NCBI RefSeq assembly: GCF_021605415.1
Contig: NZ_WKEQ01000016.1
Span: 1 to 64,000, forward strand
Source of the DNA: Pseudomonas syringae
Lineage (GTDB): Bacteria; Pseudomonadota; Gammaproteobacteria; Pseudomonadales; Pseudomonadaceae
DNA length: 64,000 nt
Direction: 5' to 3'
This document shows positions 57,108-64,000 of the stretch, in pieces. Every line of letters starts with the position of its first letter. The stretch's first letter is position 1. The position numbers and the translations under genes were made by a program. The notes below the pieces were generated by a model that saw only the letters and a program-made list of their open reading frames with translations, did not search any database and was not told where the DNA came from.

Positions 57108-58187
57108 CTACGCGGTTCCAGCCTCAACATCGACAGCGCGCGTACTGCCCGGCCACACACCATACAAATCGACATGACGCACGCCGCCGATCCATTGCCC
57201 GCGTGGACTTTTCCATTGCAGCAAGTGTTTTTCCGTCGACATCACGCCGCGAAATCCGCATTCCAGAACAACATTGCTCGCGTCCAGCGGGATGTCGCTG
57301 AAGCTCACGGTCAAGCCGCCCGAAGCGGTACCTTCTGCAGTCTTGCGTCCGCGTGGAGTGTCATAGGCCAAGGTCGCGTCAACGATGTACGTGCCACCGT
57401 TGGCGTTGCTGATGATCAACTGAAACGCGTTGATGTACCTGACCCAACTTGGCAACACCAAACGCCCGTCGAATGAGGCAAAGGTGTAGGCCAGCGGGGC
57501 AGAGCCGGCCGCCAGCACGCCCGATTCACTGGGCCACAAATGTTTGTCGACGCTTTTGCTTGAGCTTGCCGAGCTGTACGAGCCTTTGCCTTTGACTTCA
57601 CCCACCATTTTCTGCACGGCCGAAGCATTGCCCTTCAGCGAGAACGCGTTGTCGCTCGACATGGAGCCGACATTCAGTCCGCTGCGCGCGTACAGCACAC
57701 TGGTGATGATGCCGAAGCCCTGGGCGATGCCGCTGTCCGAGCCCATGCCCGACTGAGTGGCACGCTGAACCAGCCAGTCCAGATGGTTGGCGAGCACCGT
57801 ATCCGGATTGTTCAATACCGATTCCAGGTCCAATGCACACTTGGACACCATCGAGCCTTCCCGGCCGAACTTCCAGGTGATGTCCATGCCCGCTTTCGCG
57901 CTTACACCGGTTTCGGGATCGGTCACTTCACCGCCCAGGTCGATTTCAGTTTCTGTTCGGGATACTTCGCTGGACATGGTGTCCCAGTCCGAACTGACCG
58001 TGGTCTTGATAAAGTTGTCCGCGCTAAGTCCGGGGACTGTATCGGCAATCAGTTTGAAGGTGCCTGTCAGTGGGTCGAGAATACCGACCGCGCCTGGTGA
58101 AACTTCACTGCTTAGCGTCCAGTTGCCCCAAGCGCCTGGCTTGGATTGCCTGATGAGCTGAGTGAATTGACCATTCCAGTTGATCAT
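57108..58187 (-). CDS. Unknown 359-residue protein, possibly secreted or toxin-like
   Basis: No family is recognised. The protein lacks a signal peptide but is Ser-, Gly- and Thr-rich and beta-predicted along its length, with short aromatic and glycine segments and only two cysteines, like many secreted toxins or lectin-like proteins. AAGAAGG lies before the ATG at 58187. It is the first gene of a two-gene unit beside a transposase-LuxR regulator (start 59299) on the same strand. Confidence 0.62.
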   Translation of the reverse strand: MINWNGQFTQLIRQSKPGAWGNWTLSSEVSPGAVGILDPLTGTFKLIADTVPGLSADNFIKTTVSSDWDTMSSEVSRTETEIDLGGEVTDPETGVSAKAGMDITWKFGREGSMVSKCALDLESVLNNPDTVLANHLDWLVQRATQSGMGSDSGIAQGFGIITSVLYARSGLNVGSMSSDNAFSLKGNASAVQKMVGEVKGKGSYSSASSSKSVDKHLWPSESGVLAAGSAPLAYTFASFDGRLVLPSWVRYINAFQLIISNANGGTYIVDATLAYDTPRGRKTAEGTASGGLTVSFSDIPLDASNVVLECGFRGVMSTEKHLLQWKSPRGQWIGGVRHVDLYGVWPGSTRAVDVEAGTA

Positions 58188-58336
58188 GTTGTGTACGCCT
58201 TCTTGGTGTGAGTTGAAGATCCTTTAAATTGGCGACCGGATGCCGCCTGACGCAGAACATGAAAGTCTTGCGTCGCAGACATCGTGTGCGGCTGAAGACG
58301 AGACTTAAATAACTCCAATGGCGTACATAAAACGTG

Positions 58337-58418
58337 CAGGAGCTGCGGAAGGCTGCGATCTTTTGATGTTGATCCTTAACAGCGCAAGATCAAAAGATCG
58401 CAGCCTGCGGCAGCTCCT
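58337..58418. repeat. Palindromic intergenic repeat (GCTGCCGCAGGCTGCGATC family)
   Basis: Arm 58337-58367 is nearly complementary to 58389-58418, with CTGCGGAAGGCTGCGATCTT against AAGATCGCAGCCTGCGGCAG. It belongs to the same family as 3757-3826. It sits between the 359-residue gene and the LuxR-type regulator and may separate their transcripts. Confidence 0.88.
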
Positions 58419-58441
58419 ACAGGGTGGCTGACAACGGCCAA

Positions 58442-59299
58442 TCAGCATGTCGGCGGCACCGGCACCGGCACCGGCACCGTTGCGATCATTCCGGTTTCTG
58501 CAGCGGGCGGGATCCCGACGGCGTGCCACATCAGCGCTGCCATCCGGGTTACCTGGACGCATTTCATCGCGTTTTCGCGATGTTTGCGTACGGTGGCGGG
58601 GCTGATATTCAGACATCTTGCGATCTCTTTACTGGTCAGTCCTTTCGCCAGACACTCGACGACTTCGCGCTGGCTGACCGTGAGCGGGGAGAGCGCCTTT
58701 TGATCTTGAGCATCGCCGCGTTGAAGCAGGCGGGCGATCGCAAATGCCACCAGTTGCGCGGTGCTGTGCAGGTCGAATTTGCTGAGGATATTGCACCGAT
58801 GTTTGCGCACCGTAAGAGTGGCGATGCTCAGTGTCGCGGCGATTTCCCGGCAAGACAGGCCTTTGCCGGTCCAGGCGAGCACTTCCCATTCCCTCGCCGT
58901 CAGGCCTTCCCGGTTGCCTGCAAAAACAACAGCGCTCGCGCTCGGGGCGACGCTGTTCAGCTGCAGTTTCCAGGTTCGGCAATAGTTATAGACGAGGCTT
59001 TTGCTGCCAGGAAAACCAATGATTCGCAAACATTCCAGATACGTGCAGACGCTGCTACGTTGGCGCTCGCCGCAGTGCCGACCGGCCTCCAGCCAAACCA
59101 CCAGATGTTCTTTATAAGGATCCAGCAAGCCCGGTGAAATCGGGCGAAGCGGGTAACAAGGCTCGACGCCCTGAGGTACGGACAGCCAGCGCGTGGCAGT
59201 GTTTCTGGAAATGCCTAATCGACGCGAGGCCTCGCGCACGGAGAGGCTTTCGTGCTGCACCAGAAACCTGAGTGTCTGCAGCGTCCGCGTGCTGATCAC
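58442..59299 (-). CDS. Fusion regulator: IS21 transposase-like N-terminus plus two LuxR-type HTH domains
   Basis: The 285-residue protein has three parts. Residues 18-40 (LSVREASRRLGISRNTATRWL) and 58-113 (LLDPYKEHLVVWLEAG...YNYCRTWKLQ) match the DNA-binding region of IS21 IstA transposases, without any DDE nuclease. Residues 132-191 and 205-262 are two complete LuxR/GerE HTH domains (LTAREWEVLA...VRKHR and LTVSQREVVE...VRKHR). The end is a Pro-Val repeat (from a GGCACC tandem at 58455-58480). It looks like a domesticated transposase piece used as a regulator. The ATG is at 59299. Confidence 0.82.
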   Translation of the reverse strand: MISTRTLQTLRFLVQHESLSVREASRRLGISRNTATRWLSVPQGVEPCYPLRPISPGLLDPYKEHLVVWLEAGRHCGERQRSSVCTYLECLRIIGFPGSKSLVYNYCRTWKLQLNSVAPSASAVVFAGNREGLTAREWEVLAWTGKGLSCREIAATLSIATLTVRKHRCNILSKFDLHSTAQLVAFAIARLLQRGDAQDQKALSPLTVSQREVVECLAKGLTSKEIARCLNISPATVRKHRENAMKCVQVTRMAALMWHAVGIPPAAETGMIATVPVPVPVPPTC

Positions 59300-59425
59300 C
59301 TGCGAACTTCCCTGTCGAGTTTCCCAGCAGGATAGGTGGCGAACGCGGCTCAGTTTTGGATTGGAATTGTGCTTTGGAGAAGGCGGGTAAATTTATGGGG
59401 CTTCACCCGGTGGTTTGTTCGTGAG

Positions 59426-59569
59426 TCAACGGGGTGCTGTCGATCTGTTGCGCTTTTGTTTGCCACTAGCGACCGGCCGATACGCGGAGCGCACGGTCGG
59501 CCGATATTCAGTGGGAGGGTTCTCTTTGGTTGTTTGCGTTCGGGGTGGCTCCTGAGTCTGCTGCGTCAT
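59426..59569 (-). CDS. Possible small basic protein
   Basis: AGGA lies before the ATG at 59569, 26 bases after the stop of the small gene at 59595 on the same strand. The 47-residue product (MTQQTQEPPRTQTTKENPP...) is polar, with a basic end. No family is known. It may be a real tail gene of that transcript or a chance frame. Confidence 0.3.
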   Translation of the reverse strand: MTQQTQEPPRTQTTKENPPTEYRPTVRSAYRPVASGKQKRNRSTAPR

Positions 59570-59594
59570 CGATCCTGATTCGTTGCTGGACAGT

Positions 59595-59816
59595 TCAGGT
59601 CCCGCCACCCACGCCTTCGACTGCCTGGGCGTATCGCCGGGTCGCTTCCGTCACCAAATGTTTGCGTTCGTCGCGGTCGATAAAGCCCTGCTTTGAATAT
59701 TCTTCGGCCAGACGCAACAGCTCCTCGTAGTGCTCCTCGGCGTTCATGCGGATTTCCGGGTGATTGAGCAACTTATGCCAGGTTTCCAACGCTTGTAGCC
59801 TGCGATCCTCATACAT
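59595..59816 (-). CDS. Small hypothetical protein, paralogue of the protein at 48559
   Basis: The ATG at 59816 (GGAG nine bases upstream) gives 73 residues; a longer frame to 59957 has no ribosome site and starts with unrelated sequence. The shared pattern is ETWHKLLN..IRM...YEELLRLAEEYSKQGFI...A. Two diverged copies in one window suggest a small family tied to the stress genes around both. Confidence 0.65.
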   Translation of the reverse strand: MYEDRRLQALETWHKLLNHPEIRMNAEEHYEELLRLAEEYSKQGFIDRDERKHLVTEATRRYAQAVEGVGGGT

Positions 59817-60042
59817 AGCGGCGACTCCAGAGGTTGTGACCGGTAGAAAGCGGCGACAGGTTGACTGTTCAGGCGAACCGACGCATGGCACCCCCATCCC
59901 CAGCAGGCGCTGCCGCAGGGGGATGTGATGCGTCGGGACGTTTTCAGTTGATGTCAAAAAAACCGAACTGTCGGCGTCGGTCCGCCGTCCATTTTGTTAA
60001 TAGGCATTTACAGCCAGACGATGAACGTGAGGAGACCGCTCA

Positions 60043-60273
60043 ATGGAACGCTATCCACTGGATGACAACGACTTGGACCACCGTAACCGTCAGATTGGCC
60101 TGGCGGTCGGCTTGGCGGCGGACGAGGTTGAATTGTGGGTCGCGTCGGTCGAGGAAGACGGCAGCGGCATGGGTTATGTCGTGCATTTCTCCAGCAGCAC
60201 GCCCAAGGAAGTGCTCGCCAAAGTGGCAGGATTGGGCGATGACCGAACCATGAATATCGGGCCGATTGATTGA
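60043..60273 (+). CDS. Small hypothetical protein
   Basis: GAGGAG lies nine bases before the ATG. The 76-residue protein is acidic and short, with the pattern ELWVASVEEDGSGMGYVVHFSS, predicted beta-sheet. It has no known family. It is eighteen bases before the SDR start and may share its promoter. Confidence 0.65.
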   Translation: MERYPLDDNDLDHRNRQIGLAVGLAADEVELWVASVEEDGSGMGYVVHFSSSTPKEVLAKVAGLGDDRTMNIGPID

Positions 60274-60309
60274 TCAGATTGACCAAAAGCGGTGCGCAAA
60301 GTGAACGCA

Positions 60310-61172
60310 ATGGATGAGCACAATAATCACCTGGTAGTGATCAGCGGAGCGAGCGCAGGCGTGGGGCGCGCCACCGCACACCGGTTTGCCGCCGCCGGTT
60401 ACCGCATCGGCTTGCTGGCGCGCGATGAGGCAGGGCTGGCCGCCACCCGCGAAGAGCTGGCGCAATACGACGTGCAGGTGATGGCAATCAGCGTCGACGT
60501 TGCCGATGCGCCAGCGGTTCTGGCGGCAGCCGCTGAGCTGGAGGAAAAACTGGGGCCGCTGCTGATCTGGATAAACTCAGCGATGGTTACGGTGTTTTCA
60601 CCCATCGAAAAACTCACCGCCGAAGAGATCCAGCGTGTCACCCAAGTCACCTATCTCGGCACCGTTCACGGAACGTTGGCCGCTCTGCAACTGATGCGTC
60701 CGCGCAATAACGGACTGATCATCCAAGTGGGTTCCGCGCTGGCCTATCGCGCTATTCCATTGCAGTCAGCTTACTGCGGCGCAAAATTCGCCGTTCGCGG
60801 TTTCACCGATGCGTTGCGCTGCGAACTGCTGCATGAGCAGAGTCGGATCCGCGTCTGCATGGTGCAACTGCCGGCGGTCAACACGCCGCAATTCGACTGG
60901 GCGCGCAACCAACTCGAAAAACGTCCGCAACCTGTGCCACCCATCCATGATCCGGATGTCGCCGCCCGGGCCATTTTCAGTGTGATCCAGCATCCACCCC
61001 GTGAATTGTCGGCGACAACCTGTTCGAAGCGCAACGCGCTGACCTGCATCAGACGCGCGGGCGCTTCGTCGGCCGCTCACGAGATTTCGCGCTGGCGCTG
61101 ACCTCGACGCAAGTGACGGTGCTGTCTGCGGTGCTGGCTCTGTTAGTCGCGGTGGTTTTACTGCTGTTCTGA
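60310..61172 (+). pseudogene. Short-chain dehydrogenase with an internal deletion and frameshift
   Basis: The N-terminal 235 residues are a normal SDR: ISGASAGVGRATA, the central WINSAM, catalytic SAYCGAKFAV, then the substrate loop to HPPREL. At about 61010 the frame breaks. The expected tail is in another frame: 61014-61172 reads DNLFEAQRADL...and a closing membrane helix (TVLSAVLALLVAVVLLLF). Family members of this SDR-plus-tail type are about 330 residues; here about 287 can be joined, so about 40-50 codons are missing. In the original frame it ends at 61101 with a nonsense tail. It is thus likely inactive. Confidence 0.75.
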
Positions 61173-61955
61173 ACCCACCCGGCGAAACCAGCGATAGCCA
61201 AACCCATTCAACGTCAGCGCTGCATTTTCGCTGAGCGGTAAAGGATAAGCGGCGTCCGCCAGAATCTGCTCAAAACCCTCCAGTTCTTCACTCATTGCCT
61301 GTTCCAGCGTGGCCGCTTGCCGACTAAGATTGGCGAGCATGACCGTCGTGGCGTGCCTGGCAGCGACGCCAGCAGCGCCTGGGCCAGCGCCTGATGACGT
61401 ACATCGCCGTCAAGCATTGGCGCCAGGCGCCGGCGGATGCCGCGCCCATACACGCGCATGTCCGGTTCCGGCGCGAACACCTGCATGACTTCTTCACGCT
61501 CCTGTTCCGTCAAGCGTTCCAGATCAAGCTCGTCATGGTTGCGCAGCCACACCGCATAACCCGCGTTGTCTGGCGCGGCCGGTCGCCGTTGCAATGCGCG
61601 CAAGAGCGGTTCGGCGCGCTCGCGGGCCAGTGCCAGAAACAGGTGATTGTTGACCCAGAAATCCAGCGTCAACTGCAAGCGATTGCCCGTGCCGAAGTAA
61701 TGCCCGAAACGCTCCGGCTCAACATCCACTTCGCCTATCAACAGGCATTCGGGATTGATCCCGTGCGCATGCTTCGCCAGTCGCTCCAGTAACCACACGC
61801 CGTGTTCTTCCTCGCCGCCGCCGGCCTGTTCGACCGCATGGGAAGCCGCATCCAGCCGAAACCCGGCAACGCCCAGGCGCAGCCAGTGCGTGATGAACTG
61901 TTCGATCTCCTCGACCACCGTTTTTCCACCAAGGCAAATTCGGCGTGACAGACAT
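61158..61955 (-). pseudogene. GH13 alpha-glucosidase/trehalose-synthase-like gene with two internal deletions
   Basis: Reading from the start at 61955 (AAGGAGAAGGCC before it), the first 13 codons MSVTPNLPWWKNG are the usual GH13 opening. The frame then jumps to the middle of the barrel: EEIEQFITHWLRLGVAGFRLDAA with the nucleophile aspartate, then GEVDVEPE and NHDELDLERL. The A, B and early barrel parts are missing. A second break after LASLPGTP shifts frame again to the C-terminal domain NLSRQAATLEQ...GFGYRWFRRV. About 260 of an expected 540 residues remain. It cannot be active. Confidence 0.75.
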
Positions 61956-62007
61956 GGCCTTCTCCTTGAAGTAGTTCCTGCTCATGGTTGCCGTCGATCG
62001 TTGGCGA

Positions 62008-62535
62008 TTACGGCTTGGCGGGCGTGAGCTTGCCGGCAGATGGCTTGAGCTTGTCTTGAAGCATTTTCACCGTTTGTTCCTGCTTGAGAATGTCCGGCAG
62101 AGCGGCTTCGGCGAATTTTTTCAGTTCGGGTTTTTCCGAAGACATCGCTTCTTTCTTGAACAGATAGACTTTCTGTTCGAGGGTTTCGGCCTGGCTGTCG
62201 ATGTAAATGCGGTCGAATGATTCGTCGCGAGACTCCAGGCGCATCTGCTTGGCTTTACCGGCCAATGAGGCTTCGTCCGGCACGTTCATGTGCAGTTGTT
62301 CGCCGAGCGCCTTGAGCTTGCTGTACAGCTGCGCGTTCTTGCTGATCATCTGATTGGCAAAGTCCTTCACTTCCGGCATCTGGCTCTTTTGCAGTGCCAC
62401 TTTGGCGCCTTCAGTCTGGAACACGCTCTGTTGCGCGGCTTCTTCGAGGAAGGCGTTGACGGTCACGGCGTGCGCCATCGAAGCGCAAAGGCTCAACACC
62501 AACGCCACCATCCATTTCGCTCTGTTCGGGTTCAT
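62008..62535 (-). CDS. DUF4142 exported protein
   Basis: The 175-residue protein has a signal peptide (cut after AHA) and a DUF4142 domain: FLEEAAQQSVFQTEGAKVALQKS, DFANQMISKNAQLYSKLK, then the LEQKVYLFKKEA and KFAEAALPDILKQ helices. The fold is a ferritin-like four-helix bundle in the periplasm; role unknown. It belongs to the stress-related cluster with the genes at 62563-64000. Confidence 0.85.
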   Translation of the reverse strand: MNPNRAKWMVALVLSLCASMAHAVTVNAFLEEAAQQSVFQTEGAKVALQKSQMPEVKDFANQMISKNAQLYSKLKALGEQLHMNVPDEASLAGKAKQMRLESRDESFDRIYIDSQAETLEQKVYLFKKEAMSSEKPELKKFAEAALPDILKQEQTVKMLQDKLKPSAGKLTPAKP

Positions 62536-62562
62536 GTCGGACGACCTCTTGTGCGCACGGCT

Positions 62563-62787
62563 TCAAGGCTGTTGATAGTGACCGGGGATGTTGTCGCCTT
62601 CCTCAGGCTTGGTTCTTTTCTGCACCTGGACGTCGCTCATGTTGGCGTTCTTCAGCTCGGGAAAGTTCTGCTTTACCAGCGCTTGCGCCTCCTGCGGTTC
62701 GAGGGTTTCGCTGTCGTGCTCCAGCGTGCGGCTTTGCGGCTGGTTGTCGATGATGAAGCTGACGATGTAGCGGGTCTTTTCAAACAT
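62563..62787 (-). CDS. Small hypothetical protein
   Basis: AAGGA lies eight bases before the ATG at 62787. The 74-residue protein starts MFEKTRYIVSFIIDNQPQSRTLEH and is rich in Glu, Gln and Lys; likely soluble. It is located between DUF4142 and the next small gene on the same strand, with short gaps, so they probably form one operon. No family known. Confidence 0.68.
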   Translation of the reverse strand: MFEKTRYIVSFIIDNQPQSRTLEHDSETLEPQEAQALVKQNFPELKNANMSDVQVQKRTKPEEGDNIPGHYQQP

Positions 62788-62814
62788 GAGCGTCGTCCTT
62801 TCTTGAAATGGATA

Positions 62815-63003
62815 TCAGCGTTTCGCTTGTCGATCCTCATCGGCCGGCCCGGGGTGCACACGCGCGCCGTTCTGCCGATCGGACTTTTCCCGGCTAGCTC
62901 GTTGGTCGTCGGTCAGGCCGTCACCTTCGTCTTCAATGTGCAGCTCTTTATCGGGCTGATCCGTCGGCTGCTGGATCGGGTCGTTGTCGTTGTTTGCGGT
63001 CAT
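62815..63003 (-). CDS. Small acidic hydrophilic protein
   Basis: AAGGTG lies six bases before the ATG at 63003. The 62-residue protein (MTANNDNDPIQQPTDQ...) is acidic, with high Asp, Gln and Glu content and no hydrophobic stretch, so probably disordered. It leads a three-gene minus-strand group (62815, 62563, 62008). The composition is like the other small stress-type proteins of the window. Confidence 0.68.
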   Translation of the reverse strand: MTANNDNDPIQQPTDQPDKELHIEDEGDGLTDDQRASREKSDRQNGARVHPGPADEDRQAKR

Positions 63004-63364
63004 GTGTTCACCTTGGAGTTCGTTTTTTCGTTACGCCAACGAGGCCAATGGATGCCCCGCACTTATAGGGACTGACGCTGCGGGTGAGGGGTTGTTCCGC
63101 TTGATTGACTCAATGGTCGGCCTGTCATTCGTCGTTCCCTGTGACTTGAGAATGCTGCCGTCGCCGAACGGCACAAGGCCAAGGCCTATGGCATCCCTGA
63201 ATCAGCGAAACGGCGGTATCGCCGCTTGCTCGCATCAGTTCCTGACCATTGATCGTCAACGCACATTCTTTTTGAAATTTCCCAATGGCCATCGCTTCAC
63301 AAGAAGGTAGGCGCGCGTTTCTGAAGAGGCGTCGCCACATTCTGAAGCCTGAGGAGATTTGTCA
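63004..63364. other. Divergent intergenic region before manganese catalase, no gene seen
   Basis: About 360 bp between the small acidic gene (minus) and the catalase (plus). No frame with good bias and a ribosome site was seen. It should hold promoters of both genes; none was identified with confidence. Confidence 0.6.
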
Positions 63365-64000
63365 TGTTTCTACATAACAAGCGACTTCAATACACCGTCC
63401 GTGTCGCCGAACCCAATCCCGGTCTGGCGAACCTTTTGCTCGAACAATTTGGTGGCGCCCAAGGGGAATTGGCCGCGGCGTCGCGCTATTTCACCCAAGC
63501 CTTGTCCGAGGATGATCCCGGGCGCAAAGACTTGCTGATGGACATCGCCACCGAGGAACTCAGCCATCTTGAAATCATTGGATCGATCATCGTCATGCTC
63601 AATAAAGGCGCGAAGGGACGGATGGCTGAAGGCGTCGAAGCCGAGGGCGAGTTGTATCGCGCGATCAACGGCGCGGGCAACGATTCGCACATCACCAGCC
63701 TGCTGTACGGTGCCGGCTCGCCGCTGACCAATTCGGCGGGCGTGCCCTGGACGGCGGCCTACGTCGACACCATCGGCGAGCCCACCGCCGACATGCGTTC
63801 CAATATCGCTGCCGAAGCACGGGCCAAAATCGTCTATGAGCGCTTGATGAACGTCACGGATGATCCGGGCGTGAAGGAAGCGTTAGGCTTTCTCATGACT
63901 CGCGAAATCGCCCACCAGTTGTCGTTCGAAAAAGCCTTGCACGCGATCCAGCCGAACTTCCCACAGGGCAAGCTTCCCGGCATGCCTGAATTCACCAACG
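63365..64000 (+). CDS. Manganese catalase (partial, runs off the right edge)
   Basis: The ATG at 63365 follows GAGGAGATTTGTC, giving at least 212 residues. The dinuclear manganese ligands of the family appear as Glu35 (GAQGELAAAS), Glu65 and His68 (ATEELSHLE), a later Glu (NIAAEARAK region) and a histidine in REIAHQLSFEK. It breaks down hydrogen peroxide in the cytoplasm without haem and is typical of stationary-phase or osmotic stress regulons (KatN-like). The C-terminus lies outside the window. Confidence 0.92.

Noticed and set aside
58455..58480. GGCACC microsatellite as a phase-variation tract
   Set aside because: It is hexameric and in frame, so slippage changes only the number of Pro-Val pairs and not the reading frame.
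62984..63310. Plus-strand frame of 108 codons before the catalase
   Set aside because: Begins inside the opposite small gene, has no ribosome site and ends close to the catalase start; treated as non-coding.

Overview
The window reads as a chromosomal segment of a fluorescens-group Pseudomonas. The evidence is the high-GC coding style, three intergenic palindrome families typical of these genomes, a close relative of the P. fluorescens aryl esterase, and pseudomonad gene neighbourhoods (cystathionine beta-synthase/gamma-lyase pair, 4-hydroxyproline catabolism, PhnD-type transporter, KGG and manganese-catalase stress genes). No rRNA, tRNA, CRISPR array or intact insertion sequence was found.

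Layout. 1-0.43 kb: 5' part of an exported protein made of 13-residue repeats. 1.1-5 kb: reverse transsulfuration pair and a zinc alcohol dehydrogenase. 5.2-16.7 kb: one tightly overlapping operon for Alternative Complex III (ActABCDEF), an unknown membrane protein, a SCO copper chaperone and a caa3-type, A2-family cytochrome oxidase. This forms a quinol:cytochrome c:O2 respiratory supercomplex. 16.8-28.2 kb: small hypothetical and stress genes (HhH protein, DUF72, ClpP-like, KGG, erythromycin-esterase family, glutaredoxin-MauE fusion, phosphoribosyltransferase, PL7 lyase, aryl esterase, amidase, RidA). 28.4-30.8 kb: RlhA-type U32 protein and a PLDc_N membrane protein. 30.8-34 kb: phnD-C-E-E-like ABC transporter. 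34.2-36.3 kb: exported alpha/beta hydrolase, a LysR remnant and a cupin. 36.3-41.8 kb: AraC regulator divergent from a catabolic operon (MFS, FAH, SDR, D-2-hydroxyacid dehydrogenase). 41.9-46.1 kb: 4-hydroxyproline epimerase, deaminase and D-hydroxyproline dehydrogenase with a divergent PAS-AraC regulator. 46.2-53 kb: second zinc ADH, ZIP transporter, PncC/CinA-like protein, DUF421 pair and a GGDEF-EAL protein. 53.1-56.6 kb: three-gene unit of a haem-oxygenase-like iron enzyme, a methyltransferase and a YbdK-like ligase. 56.7-59.3 kb: two unrecognised proteins beside a regulator that joins an IS21 transposase-like N-terminus to two LuxR helix-turn-helix domains. 59.4-64 kb: stress-type small genes, two broken genes (SDR and GH13) carrying internal deletions, DUF4142, and the start of a manganese catalase.

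The most unusual parts are the ACIII-caa3 operon in a pseudomonad, the transposase-LuxR fusion with its unknown neighbours, the iron enzyme/methyltransferase/ligase trio, and the pair of convergent genes with clean internal deletions near 61 kb. All functions were assigned by reading motifs; no database search was run.
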